Assembly (NCBI GenBank): GCA_041488095.1
Contig: JBGPOP010000009.1
Span: 1 to 64,000 of the forward strand
Source of the DNA: DASYPQ01 sp041488095
GTDB lineage: Bacteria > Planctomycetota > UBA1135 > GCA-002686595
DNA length: 64,000 nt
Direction: 5' to 3'
Below the pieces are notes generated by a model. The model saw only the letters and a program-made list of their open reading frames with translations, was not told the origin of the DNA and searched no databases. Shown here piece after piece: positions 1 through 8,311 of this stretch. Positions within the stretch are counted from its first letter, which is position 1. The number at the start of each line of letters is the position of its first letter. The translations under genes and the position numbers were made by a program.

Positions 1-137
1 CGCCTTGCAGCAGCTTCAGAACGCAGGCATCAACTCTCCGAGGGGCCTCGTCAGTCCTCGACCCTCCTCGGATCGCACCCGGCCCTCTTCAGGTCCGGTC
101 TCCGCCCAGGACCGCTTCGTCTGGTGAGAGATGCGGG

Positions 138-395
138 CTAGCCGGCGCGGCGGGGACGGCCAGCGCGACGACGCCCGGCCTTGCGAGGGCGACCTGGACC
201 GCGACGGCCTGAACCGCGGGGACGCCCAGGCCCCCGACGACGGCGGGGTGCAGCACCGCCTCCGAGGGCCTCGTGAACTGACTCCAGCGCGGCCTTCCTC
301 ACGAGCCCCGACAGCTCGGTCAGGAAGGAGTCGATGCGGGCGCGGATCCCTAGACGACCGTCTACGCCCGAACTTGCGAGGACGATCTGCGCCAA
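138..395 (-). pseudogene. Fragment of an AT-hook-like DNA-binding protein
   Basis: The minus strand encodes about 85 residues. They begin with an amphipathic helix (RIDSFLTELSGLVRKAALE) and continue as a basic Gly/Arg/Pro tail with three GRPR cores typical of AT-hooks. Comparable proteins, as I recall them, continue into a further C-terminal domain, but here a TAG stop follows the basic tail. The only plausible start in frame is a TTG at 393-395, five bases beyond the stop of the methyltransferase-like gene. The gene looks shortened at both ends. It could be a small real protein or a relic. The assignment rests on composition, not on a specific motif. Confidence 0.35.
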
Positions 396-400
396 GCCCT

Positions 401-994
401 CTAGCAGATGAACGGTATGAAGCGCTTGCGGGTGGCCATGAACTGTGCGTACGGAGTCCCAAGTGCAGAGAGCAGCGCCTTCTCCTCGACATGTGCCCTG
501 TAGTCGTAGGCGAGGAACGCGATGACGAAGGAAACAACAACACCAAGCCAGTTGCCGAGAGCGAGCGCAATCCCCAAGACCATGAGCAGGGCCGCGCTGT
601 ACGAGGGGTGCCGCACCCACCGATAAGCGCCCGTTTCGATGACGCGATGACCGGCCTGGATCTTGACGGCACCGGTGAAGAACGTGCCGAGGACCCGAAA
701 ACAGTGACGGCGGAGGAGACTGCCGGAAATCAGGGAGAGCACACCGATGAAGAACCAGACGAAGCGATTCCCCGGAAGGGTCGCCTGATGGGCGACGAAA
801 GGGAGCAGGAACGCGGCCAAGATCGAGATACTAGAGCCGGCGAGAAGGATGCGAAGTGAGCCGCGATCCTCGGCAGGAGTGGGTCCGCTTCGTGTGGCAT
901 GCCGGACGATGCGGAACTCGGGAAAGAAGACCCAGGCGTAGATGGGCCAGAACACCAGGAAGTAGGGCCAGGTGAACGGAAGAGGCGTGGTCAT
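401..994 (-). CDS. Isoprenylcysteine carboxyl methyltransferase (ICMT)/PEMT-like membrane methyltransferase
   Basis: A 197-residue integral membrane protein with about five hydrophobic segments. Near residues 123-132 it has the conserved GAYRWVRHPSY motif, and near 158-175 the HVEEKALLSALGTPY segment. Both are typical of bacterial ICMT-family and phospholipid methyltransferase-like proteins, which use S-adenosylmethionine at the membrane. Bacterial members rarely have a known substrate, so none is assigned. The start is the ATG at 994. The gene stands alone, divergent from the small membrane protein at 1267, in an accessory-looking region. Confidence 0.8.
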   Translation of the reverse strand: MTTPLPFTWPYFLVFWPIYAWVFFPEFRIVRHATRSGPTPAEDRGSLRILLAGSSISILAAFLLPFVAHQATLPGNRFVWFFIGVLSLISGSLLRRHCFRVLGTFFTGAVKIQAGHRVIETGAYRWVRHPSYSAALLMVLGIALALGNWLGVVVSFVIAFLAYDYRAHVEEKALLSALGTPYAQFMATRKRFIPFIC

Positions 995-1137
995 TGCGGC
1001 GCTTCGGACGTTCTCTCCTTCGGGAGTGTAGTCCTCGACGCAGGTACCCGCCGCTCCCGCCTCTCATTCAGGCGATCGGTCGAATCCGCAGGCTGGGCAC
1101 GGATCCAGGCGGCGAGGTCGCAGTTGCTCTAGCCTCG

Positions 1138-1160
1138 GACTGAGCCTCGCGCGCTCAGTC
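1138..1160. repeat. Perfect 8-bp hairpin
   Basis: The arms GACTGAGC (1138-1145) and GCTCAGTC (1153-1160) flank a 7-base loop. The hairpin sits between two divergent genes, has no T-run, and lies about 30 bp before the first GC-rich palindromic repeat. A terminator is not expected between divergent genes, so it is more likely part of the repeat structure. Confidence 0.5.
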
Positions 1161-1171
1161 ACTTCAAGTCG

Positions 1172-1234
1172 AGGGTACGCGCCCGCGCGGTGACGGGCTA
1201 GACGAGGCGATGCGAGCGGCGGTGGGGGCGTGAT
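1172..1234. repeat. GC-rich imperfect palindrome, copy A
   Basis: This copy shares the core CGCGCCCGCGCGG (1178-1190) and the segment CTAGACGAGGCG (1198-1209) with copies at 1672 and 2132. In the best copy (B) the left arm can pair with a downstream GTGCGGGCG-like arm. The copies punctuate small unrelated genes at spacings of 500 and 460 bp. No copy was seen elsewhere in the window. Confidence 0.7.
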
Positions 1235-1266
1235 ACCCGCCTTGCGGCCGTGGTAGACTCGTTCGC

Positions 1267-1701
1267 GTGTCCAGCAAGGTTGACACTCGCCGGCGGCACG
1301 ACATCGCTCTGTTGCTCTTCCTCTACGGAGCCATGTTCTCCTGGAGTGCGCACACAAGGGTCGGTGGCGTCCCCTGGTTTGAGATCGGTGCTGCCGTCAT
1401 CTCGATCTCCGTCGGCGTAGGTGTCTGGTACGCCCGCGAGTGGGCGCGATGGGCATGCGGAGTTCTTGGGGTGCTGATGGTGGCGAGGTATCTGGCAGTG
1501 CTCGCGCCGTTCAAGTCGATTCTGGGCGTGCTTCGCTCAGGTGCAGATGGACTGTTCGTAGGCGTCATCGGAATCATCCTTCTGATTCTCACGACCCTCC
1601 TTTGGGCCGTCATCGCGTTCTACTGCTTCCGTCGATCCACACGAGCACGCTTCTCCGAGGCACGCGAGGAGCGGGTTCGCGCCCGCGCGGCGCCGAGCTA
1701 G
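1267..1701 (+). CDS. Small four-helix membrane protein of unknown function
   Basis: 144 residues with four hydrophobic segments (roughly residues 14-30, 37-58, 60-80 and 95-120) and a basic C-terminal tail. I recognise no family. The start is a GTG at 1267. The last twelve codons, including the stop, lie inside palindromic repeat copy B, so the C-terminus RVRARAAPS is dictated by the repeat; copy C would encode nearly the same tail. Gene ends lying inside a repeat are a feature of cassette-type gene acquisition. Confidence 0.6.
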   Translation: MSSKVDTRRRHDIALLLFLYGAMFSWSAHTRVGGVPWFEIGAAVISISVGVGVWYAREWARWACGVLGVLMVARYLAVLAPFKSILGVLRSGADGLFVGVIGIILLILTTLLWAVIAFYCFRRSTRARFSEAREERVRARAAPS

Positions 1702-1734
1702 ACGAGGCGGTGCGGGCGGCGCTGCGGCCGTGAT
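1672..1734. repeat. GC-rich imperfect palindrome, copy B
   Basis: Best-defined copy. The arm CGCCCGCGC can pair with GTGCGGGCG across a loop containing GCCGAGCTAGACGAGG. It is nearly identical to copy A over about 60 bp and to copy C over about 40 bp. It overlaps the 3' end of the membrane-protein gene at 1267-1701. Confidence 0.7.
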
Positions 1735-1773
1735 GCCTGCGAGCATTGACCGCGCGGGGCGAGCGTGGCGCGT

Positions 1774-1992
1774 CTACCCCAAGCCGAGGAACCAGTGAAT
1801 GAAGCCACAGCGGCCGCAAGCGTGGACCTCGCCCGTCGCGTTAGCCCAGTCGAGTTTGAAGAACGTCATCCCCGGAGTGTTGAGCTGTGCCTCACGCTTG
1901 AAGAAGCGATCGAACCCACAGATCAGGCACGAGAGATCCTTGCCCGTGCGTAACTGGAACTTCGCGGGCTCTTCCTTCGAGAACAGACCCAT
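1774..1992 (-). CDS. Small zinc-ribbon protein (COG3478-like)
   Basis: 72 residues with two CxxC knuckles, C22-C25 (CLIC) and C59-C62 (CGRC), about 33 residues apart. This matches the short zinc-ribbon proteins often annotated as putative nucleic-acid-binding. The N-terminal MGLFSKEEPAKFQ is typical of the group. Start ATG at 1992. It lies between palindromic repeat copies B and C, opposite in orientation to its neighbours. No partner gene suggests a role. Confidence 0.75.
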   Translation of the reverse strand: MGLFSKEEPAKFQLRTGKDLSCLICGFDRFFKREAQLNTPGMTFFKLDWANATGEVHACGRCGFIHWFLGLG

Positions 1993-2131
1993 GCCGACCT
2001 CCTGAGGACGTGACTCTTCGGCGAGACTCGCCTGCCACCGACGGGGGTTGCGGCCACGTCTTGACCGCAGGTGTCCAGCCTACGAAATCCCGCAGCCGGA
2101 CTACCCCGCACCCTCGGCTTCATTCGAGAAC

Positions 2132-2190
2132 CGGGCTCGCGCCCGCGCGGCGCCGAGCTGGACGGGGGGGTGCCGGCGGCTGTTGAGCGA
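2132..2190. repeat. GC-rich imperfect palindrome, copy C
   Basis: Matches copies A and B through the core and the GCCGAGCT(G)GACG segment, then diverges at about 2165. It ends in TGTTGAGC, followed 20 bp later by GTTGGGC. Both fit the integron simple-site pattern GTTRRRY, but copies A and B lack such a motif, so an attC identity is not established. Confidence 0.6.
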
Positions 2191-2222
2191 TGAAGAGCGA
2201 AGTTGGGCTAACCTGGTCCTCC

Positions 2223-3023
2223 ATGACTACCACCAAAGCCGCAGCGAAGAAGCCCGTCCGAAAGCCCGCCAAGGCGCCGCCGCCGCGGATGACGGTTGCC
2301 GAGACCATGCGCGAGTTGAAGAAGGCAGGCTCCGCGCAGACGCGGAAGACCTACGCCCGTCACGGCGCCGCCGAGCCGATGTTCGGCGTCAGCTTCGCCA
2401 CGCTGAAGGTGCTGACGAAGCGGATCGACGTCGATCACGAACTGGCGCTCGCGCTGTGGGAGACCGGCAACTTCGACGCACGGAACCTCGCTGTTAAGAT
2501 CGTCGACCCCGCGCAGATGACTTCTACCGACCTCGACCGCTGGGCCCGCGAGACGTCCCTGTCGCGGATGTGCGGCGGCTACGTCGGCATGCTCGCGGCC
2601 GAGGGCCCGCACGGCGCGAAGAAGGCCGTCCAGTGGCTCGCGTCGAACGACGGCCGGGAGCGCAGCGCCGGGTGGTCGCTGCTCGGACAGTTGGCCCAGC
2701 GCGACGAGACGACCTCCGACGCCTTCTTCGAGAAACGCCTCGCCGAGATCGAGCGCACGATCCACGCCGCGCCGAACTCCGAGCGCGAGGGAATGAACAT
2801 GGCCGTCATCACGATCGGTTGCCGGAGCCCAAGCCTGCGCAAGGCCGCGATCGCCGCCGCGAGGCGCATCGGCAAGGTCGAGGTCGACCATGGCGACACC
2901 GCTTGCAAGACGCCGGATGCGGCGGAGTACATCGAGAAGACCTGGGCGCACGCGACGTCGAAGGGGTTCGCATCGCCGGCGGCGCAGGAGCGGTCGCGGG
3001 AGACGCCTCGGCGGAGGTGCTGA
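2223..3023 (+). CDS. DNA alkylation repair protein, AlkD-like HEAT-repeat glycosylase family
   Basis: About 266 residues. A Lys/Ala/Pro-rich N-terminus (residues 1-25) is followed by an all-helical HEAT-like body. Segments such as MFGVSFATLKVLTKRI, FDARNLAVKIVD and SRMCGGYVGML match the COG4912 DNA alkylation repair family, which excises N3- and N7-alkylated bases in characterised members. I prefer the ATG at 2223 over the upstream one at 2190, because the extra N-terminus would fall into repeat copy C. The gene is a stand-alone unit in the accessory stretch. Confidence 0.8.
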   Translation: MTTTKAAAKKPVRKPAKAPPPRMTVAETMRELKKAGSAQTRKTYARHGAAEPMFGVSFATLKVLTKRIDVDHELALALWETGNFDARNLAVKIVDPAQMTSTDLDRWARETSLSRMCGGYVGMLAAEGPHGAKKAVQWLASNDGRERSAGWSLLGQLAQRDETTSDAFFEKRLAEIERTIHAAPNSEREGMNMAVITIGCRSPSLRKAAIAAARRIGKVEVDHGDTACKTPDAAEYIEKTWAHATSKGFASPAAQERSRETPRRRC

Positions 3024-3121
3024 ATCGGGCCGGGTCGGTGATGGCATGGCCATGAGCGGCGCGCGATCCTGCGCGGATACGCCCTATCGCTGATCTCCAA
3101 CGCGGCCGTCCTACAGTAACC

Positions 3122-3397
3122 TCAAGAACAAGCTGTCCCAATCTCGTTGACAAACACCGTAGCCGCATAGACCTGTGCCCGCAGAGCGACGCACGTGGGT
3201 CGCATGGAGCAGGGAATGCGCTCTTGCGAGACGATTCGGAGCGGGTCTGGTGTCCGGCGGCTTGCTTCGAAACGGGAAGTAGTTCGAGCCTCGCTTTCAT
3301 GGCGAACGTTTGCCGAGAGGAGCAGGAGCAGGCTGTAGACGGCGAAGATCCAGAGCGCCATGCCCGCCAGGCCGAACACCTGACCGACCTGAGTGAC
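3122..3397 (-). CDS. Possible small single-pass membrane protein
   Basis: From a GTG at 3397 this would encode 91 residues with one strong hydrophobic helix (residues 6-28, QVFGLAGMALWIFAVYSLLL) followed by a polar tail. A purine-rich stretch lies 5-15 bases upstream of the GTG. No family is recognised and codon usage is ordinary. An antisense open frame overlaps it. It could be a real inner-membrane peptide or chance. Confidence 0.35.
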   Translation of the reverse strand, partial: VTQVGQVFGLAGMALWIFAVYSLLLLLSANVRHESEARTTSRFEASRRTPDPLRIVSQERIPCSMRPTCVALRAQVYAATVFVNEIGTACS

Positions 3398-3514
3398 GAT
3401 CCCACCCTCTCGCCCGATCTCGCGCTCGGATCCGGGGCATCTTCGACCCCGCAGGTCTTCGATCACCTGGCGCCGAAACTTGCAGCGCCGTGTTCAGCGA
3501 CAGCTGGCTTCCTG

Positions 3515-4246
3515 TCACCTGCCGGCATCCTCTCGGGATTCCGCGGCTTCCAGAACGCTGCCTGGGTCCTTGCCAGGGGAGGCCGGCCTGCCCCGGCCCA
3601 CCGCGCATACCCATCCTCTCTTGTACTCCTCGCGAACGTCGATGTCCGAGTAGCCGGCTTTCGAGAGGAAATCGCGGTGCTCGTCCCTGCTCAGCACCCT
3701 CCCTCCGAGCGGTTTCATGGCCATCACGTGCAACAGGCCGAATCGGCTGTCCTTGTAGGCTTCGGCGATGAGAACTAGACGACCACCGGGCTTGAGCACG
3801 CGCAGGATTTCGCCGAGGCTTGCGGTGAGGTCCGGCCAGTAGTAGTGCGTCTCGATCGCCGTCACCAGATCGAACGTGGCATCGGCATAGGGCAAGTGCG
3901 AGACGGAGCCCTCGCGAATCTCGACGTGGCCGACGGCGATCGCGGACGCGTTCATTCTGCGAGCAGTCGCCACGCTTTTCCGCGAGTAGTCCACACCGAA
4001 GACTCTGCCTTCACTAGCAGCCTTCGCCAGCTTCTGCACCGTCCGCCCGCCACCGCAGCCAACGTCGAGAATCGTGAACGACTTTCCGACGGCGACGTGT
4101 GCCAGTCCCCAGTCGGCCAGCGCCGAATGCGTGAAGTTCATCTGCCACAGGAAGAACCTTCCGATCCAACCGAACGGCTTGCGGCACTGTCGGATCACGA
4201 TCGCCACGAGCGCGATGGCGACGAGAGTGGTGATGACCTGCTGCAT
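3515..4246 (-). CDS. Class I SAM-dependent methyltransferase with N-terminal membrane helix
   Basis: 243 residues. Residues 4-20 form a hydrophobic helix. The SAM-binding motif I, ILDVGCGGG, is at about 59-67, an acidic motif follows (VFGVDYS), then the ADATFDLVTAIETHYY segment and ILRVLKPGGRLVL, as in the Methyltransf_11/25 group. The substrate is unknown. The last 20 residues are Gly/Arg/Pro-rich and look like run-off into adjacent DNA. It is a single gene with no operon partner. Confidence 0.8.
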   Translation of the reverse strand: MQQVITTLVAIALVAIVIRQCRKPFGWIGRFFLWQMNFTHSALADWGLAHVAVGKSFTILDVGCGGGRTVQKLAKAASEGRVFGVDYSRKSVATARRMNASAIAVGHVEIREGSVSHLPYADATFDLVTAIETHYYWPDLTASLGEILRVLKPGGRLVLIAEAYKDSRFGLLHVMAMKPLGGRVLSRDEHRDFLSKAGYSDIDVREEYKRGWVCAVGRGRPASPGKDPGSVLEAAESREDAGR

Positions 4247-4811
4247 GTGGACGGCGTGTGGCCTCCGACAGCGAGCGATTCTATCCAGGGGTCATCGAGA
4301 GGCCGCGAGCGAGGAGGCCCTGCGAAGGTGAACGTCGAGATGCCGCTCGCGGGGTCCTGACCACCTCCAGGAGCCCCTCGGCGGCTCCGCGCGGCAATGG
4401 ATCCCGCGTTCTCGACCCGCGAGCGCTGCGATCACCTCGCGCAGCAGTTTGCATGTAACCGTGCGACCGCGAGCAGGCCGAGGCCAGTGAACCAAGGGCA
4501 GGAACTCTCCCGTCGCCGCGACATGCATCGATTGTAGAGCGGTGAAGGTGGAAGGCTTACCCGATGGGCGCGTGGGCCGCGTGGAATAGGCCAGAACTAC
4601 CGGATGATCGCGTGGTGATATGAGGACCGACCCGCGACTCCTCGAGGTAGCCGGCGCGATCAGGGTGCTGCCCGAGCTGCCGCTCGACGGCACGGCGCTG
4701 GCCTCCACGGGCGCCGAGCACCTCGCGGGGTAGCTGGCATCGCCGCTTGCATGCGCTGGTAACGTACCCCCTGCGAACCCGGCGTCGGCCGCAGCAGCGG
4801 GGACTTGCAGT
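4247..4811. other. 565-bp stretch with no supportable gene
   Basis: Open frames here have arginine/serine-rich shadow composition and no recognisable motif. The stretch contains TTTGCATG (near 4447) and TGGCATCG (near 4735), short motifs that recur beside tRNA-Arg at 8167-8306. It separates the single-gene accessory region from the sigma-factor fusion. Confidence 0.5.
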
Positions 4812-7800
4812 TCATTCGAAGCCGACCACGTCGACCATCTTCGTTTCGCCGGGCACCAGGTCGACCTGCCCAGAAGCGACGCGCACGCGCGGTGGGTACT
4901 CGACGGAGGATGTGAACTCTGCGCGCCAGCGCACGCGTCCGGGGTTCATGCGCTGCCGGGTAAGCAGCGTTCCGGGGCGCCCGGTCGCGGCGTCGAAGAG
5001 AGTAGCGAGCGGGTCGTCGTCGTGCCCCGTTTCGATCACCAAGCGACCGGCCGGGAGCGCTTCGGATTGGTACCACTGCACATTCGCAGCCTTCCTCAGG
5101 TGGAACTCGACGTGGCGCGTCTCGCCGGGCGAGAGAAGCACGGTCGCATCGGCGAAGGTGTCCTTCCCCTCGACCACGAAGCGGATGGGTACGCCGGGCG
5201 GCAGTCGTCCGACACGGAACAGGCCCTCCTTGTCGAAGACCGCGCAGCCGTCCGTGAGTCCGCTTACGGGACGGCCGTCCGCCTCGATCGCGTGTCCGGA
5301 ATCTCTGTTGTTCTGGGACGAGGGGCGCACCCAAGCCCACCACTCGTTCTTGCCGGGGAGGAGCGGTTTGCCATCGGCAAAGAGCACGCCCTCCACGATC
5401 CCCTGCGCGCCGATCGCAACCTTGAGCTGGACCGTCTCGTCGGGCCTGGTCACCTCAAAGCGTGCCCGTCCGCAGCGACCGTCGTTCACAGCGACGACCA
5501 TTTCCCACTGTCCCACGAAGAGTGTGTCGGCGACCACTTGGCCTGCCGTGCAGCGCGCTAGGGGCACCCTCGACACGCTCGTATTCAACGGTCGGGCGTA
5601 CGCGTCCATCGGATCGAGCGATGCGCCCGTGGCCGAGTCGACGATCGCGGCGATCGCGCGCGCGGTCGCAGGCGGCGCCCTGAGCAGCGTCACGAGCAGG
5701 TTCTGTTCACCCGGCACGATCCGAGTCGGGAACGGCTCGAGGAAGCCCTCAGGCGGTTCGATCGTGAGCGTGAGGAAGTCCACGGACACACCCTCGATCA
5801 CGAAGCCTCCGTCGGGGCCGGTCTTGCCGCCAGTCGCGTCGAGATGCACCCAGTTCTGTCGGGCGTCATCGAGTCCGCTGGCCTGCACCGCGACGTTGGC
5901 GATGGGAGCACCGGCCTCGTCGACGACGTGGCCCCGCACGGTCGTGGCGCGTGCGAGAGTGAAGTTGCGCTCCAGCTCCTCGGAAGGTGGCAGCGCCGGA
6001 TCGTCGTGCCGCGTGACAAGCTGCGAGCGGGACCAACTACGCGTCGCGGCGAAGTCGTCCGGTGCGAAGCCATCCGCTGTCACATGGATGTCCACCCCTC
6101 CGAGCGGACCTTGCCGCGATTCCGTGACATAGTAGCCATTGGCATCGGTTCGCGTCTCTGCGAAGCCACGTACCCGAACTAGCGCGCTCGTGATCGGGCG
6201 TCCGCCCTCGTCGAGGATCCTGCCACGCACCAAGCTGGTACATGGGGGCCGCAGTTTGATCTCGAGCGTGGCCTCCACGCCGCGTGCGATCAGGACGCCC
6301 TCGTAGAGTTCCGGCCAGCCTTCCGCGACCGCGTGGACGCGGTAGCTCTGCGTGTGGCCGAGTTGCTGTTCGAAGAGCGGATCGGCTCGCCCTTCGGGCA
6401 GTGCCGGAAAGCGCGCGCGGCCGTCGACGTCGGTCGTCGCGAGGAAGATCGCGCGCCAGATGTCGCCCGCGATCACCGGCCGCGGCGATCCCTGGTCGCC
6501 GTAGTCGGACTGGCCAAGGGGCGGGAACGTCGGGTAGGCGGTCAGTGCGACGCTTGCGACCGGCTTGCCCTGATCGTCGACGACGCGCACGGAGAGCGCG
6601 CCTTGAGGTTCGATCGGGAGTTCGAAATCAGCGAGCCGGTCCCGCTCGCGTTCGGGACGCAGGATCGCGAAGCCGACGCGTCCGTTCGATACGGCGAGGA
6701 TGGCCAGCGGACCGCCTTCCGCGACCAGTCGGCGTTCCAGCTCGAACGATCCGTCCGCGCGCGAGCGCCCCGCGTTCCAAGCAGAGGCCGGGCCGAAGGT
6801 GTTCGGCGCGACGAACGCGGGGTCTCTCACGAAGAGCTCCGCACCGGCCACGGGTGTGCGATCAGGGAGCATCACGACGCGTCCCGAGACGAGGGTGCCA
6901 CGGTGGAGGAGAACCGTCCCGACGCTGGCTTCGAGCCCGCCGTCTGCGGGGGTCGTCTGCATCGCCGCAGGGGTGATCTCCGCGGTGGCGTAGTCGGAGT
7001 GATCCACTTCACCGAGGTACACACTGCGCGTCACGTCCTTGGCGATCACCTCGAAGCTGCCGTCGTCCTGCGAGCGTGCATCCACCTCGACCAGCTCCAC
7101 GCTGCGCCCGTAGTAGCGGAGCCTCACCCGCGCGCCCGCCACCGGCGCCCGCGTCTCACCGTCGAGGACTCGACCAACAAGGCGCACACGCTCGAAGAGG
7201 ATTCCCGCGCTCGCCGGTACAACGCTGGTGCGGCCAACAGCGGCGTTTGGCGAGGGATCGGTGCTGGCGGGCAAGGGTCTTCCCTGCTCCGGCCCGGGCA
7301 TGGCCTCGATCGCGGGGCCGGTGGCGACGTGTTCCGATCGCGCGTCGGGTTCCTTGGCCCAGGCTACGATCCTCCATGTCGCGATGCCGAGCACCAGCAC
7401 GGCCGCAGCCGCAGCAACGACCTTCGAAGCAGCACTCATCGCGGCCACACCTCCCGACCAAGCCAACCCTGGCGCGAGCATCGCACTCCAGGCATCACGC
7501 GCGCCGTACTTGCGATCGAGCTGCCCGCGCAACTGCGCGAGACCGCGCTTAAGCCGAGTGCGCACAGTCTCGACCGGAACGCCCAGGCGCTTCGCGATCT
7601 CGCGCGGCGGCAGGTCGTCGAAGAAGCGCAGCAGGACCGTCGCACGGTAGGGTTCGCCGAGGCGGATGACGGCCTCCGCCACGGCGCGTTGCATCTCGAC
7701 CCGCGCGACTAGCTCGTCGGTCGCGACGATACGCTCGGGGCTGGCGACGGCATCCTCGCGTAGACGGCGCGCGGCCTCGCTCGAGCGCATCCGCAGAGCG

Positions 7801-7997
7801 ACGTTCGAAGCGATGCGACGCAGCCAACCTCCGGTGCGGCTTGCGTCCGCCGGCGGATGGCGCCACACCTGCAAGCGCGTCTCCTGGAGCACGTCTTCGA
7901 CCGCCTCCTCGTCGCCGACCAAGCCGCGCGCCAACCCCGCCAGCCAACGCTGGTCGGAAAGGAGTGCAGCGGCATCGAGGGGGTGTTGCGACGTCAA
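4812..7997 (-). CDS. ECF sigma factor fused through a membrane helix to carboxypeptidase-regulatory-like domains
   Basis: 1061 residues. Sigma region 2 occupies about 15-80 (DEEAVEDVLQETRLQVW and GWLRRIASNVALR). Sigma region 4 is at about 104-158, with the helix-turn-helix LPPREIAKRLGVPVETVRTRLKRG. Residues 182-203 form a transmembrane helix. The remaining 850 residues are repeated beta-sandwich modules of the CarboxypepD_reg type (for example GRVLDGETRAPVAGARVRLR and GHVVDEAGAPIANVAV). The predicted topology puts a DNA-binding sigma factor inside and a large sensor-like portion outside, with no separate anti-sigma gene nearby. It transcribes away from tRNA-Arg. Signalling by proteolysis or conformational change is an inference. 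Confidence 0.85.
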   Translation of the reverse strand: MTSQHPLDAAALLSDQRWLAGLARGLVGDEEAVEDVLQETRLQVWRHPPADASRTGGWLRRIASNVALRMRSSEAARRLREDAVASPERIVATDELVARVEMQRAVAEAVIRLGEPYRATVLLRFFDDLPPREIAKRLGVPVETVRTRLKRGLAQLRGQLDRKYGARDAWSAMLAPGLAWSGGVAAMSAASKVVAAAAAVLVLGIATWRIVAWAKEPDARSEHVATGPAIEAMPGPEQGRPLPASTDPSPNAAVGRTSVVPASAGILFERVRLVGRVLDGETRAPVAGARVRLRYYGRSVELVEVDARSQDDGSFEVIAKDVTRSVYLGEVDHSDYATAEITPAAMQTTPADGGLEASVGTVLLHRGTLVSGRVVMLPDRTPVAGAELFVRDPAFVAPNTFGPASAWNAGRSRADGSFELERRLVAEGGPLAILAVSNGRVGFAILRPERERDRLADFELPIEPQGALSVRVVDDQGKPVASVALTAYPTFPPLGQSDYGDQGSPRPVIAGDIWRAIFLATTDVDGRARFPALPEGRADPLFEQQLGHTQSYRVHAVAEGWPELYEGVLIARGVEATLEIKLRPPCTSLVRGRILDEGGRPITSALVRVRGFAETRTDANGYYVTESRQGPLGGVDIHVTADGFAPDDFAATRSWSRSQLVTRHDDPALPPSEELERNFTLARATTVRGHVVDEAGAPIANVAVQASGLDDARQNWVHLDATGGKTGPDGGFVIEGVSVDFLTLTIEPPEGFLEPFPTRIVPGEQNLLVTLLRAPPATARAIAAIVDSATGASLDPMDAYARPLNTSVSRVPLARCTAGQVVADTLFVGQWEMVVAVNDGRCGRARFEVTRPDETVQLKVAIGAQGIVEGVLFADGKPLLPGKNEWWAWVRPSSQNNRDSGHAIEADGRPVSGLTDGCAVFDKEGLFRVGRLPPGVPIRFVVEGKDTFADATVLLSPGETRHVEFHLRKAANVQWYQSEALPAGRLVIETGHDDDPLATLFDAATGRPGTLLTRQRMNPGRVRWRAEFTSSVEYPPRVRVASGQVDLVPGETKMVDVVGFE

Positions 7998-8166
7998 GGT
8001 GAGCTCGACCTTCGAGGATCTTCACTCCGCCGCTGGCATAACCGGTTCACTCCCGCTTCGCTTCCCCTGCGGGTCCGGCTCGGCCCGCCTCCCCGACCCC
8101 GCGACGCGACCCCTTCCCCCGGAGCGCCGCTCGATGCCCGCCCGGCCTCGCATTCCCTCGCGGTTA

Positions 8167-8190
8167 CGTTTGCATCGGCGTTTGCATGAG
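8167..8190. repeat. Two 12-bp direct repeats, CGTTTGCAT type
   Basis: CGTTTGCATCGG is followed immediately by CGTTTGCATGAG. The pair abuts the phased TGGCA array and may be part of the same protein-binding region. Confidence 0.5.
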
Positions 8191-8204
8191 CTGCTGTCCA
8201 TCCC

Positions 8205-8306
8205 TGGCATCGGTTGGCATCTCCTGGCACTCCTTGCGTTACCTCGGTACCTGGCACGCCTCGTGCGTCGGTGCCAGGAAGTGCCAAGCGATGCCAGGAG
8301 ATGCCA
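8205..8306. repeat. Helically phased inverted array of TGGCA/TGCCA half-sites beside tRNA-Arg
   Basis: TGGCA occurs at 8205, 8215, 8225 and 8252. Its reverse complement TGCCA occurs at 8272, 8282, 8292 and 8302. The repeats within each side are spaced exactly 10 bp apart, so all half-sites face the same side of the helix. The array ends 5 bp from the CCA end of the tRNA gene. Such a layout fits binding of several protein copies, as at the arm sites of tyrosine integrases or excisionases. No recombinase gene is in the window. Confidence 0.75.
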
Positions 8307-8311
8307 GAAGT

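Noticed and set aside
1138..1160. Rho-independent terminator
   Set aside because: The hairpin lacks a T-run and lies between divergent genes.
2132..2210. Classical integron attC site
   Set aside because: GTTRRRY-like motifs occur only in copy C and no matching RYYYAAC partner lies at the expected distance; kept only as a hypothesis.
4292..4708. 138-codon minus-strand frame in the gap
   Set aside because: Ser/Arg/Pro-rich, no ribosome-binding site, no motif or hydrophobic pattern.
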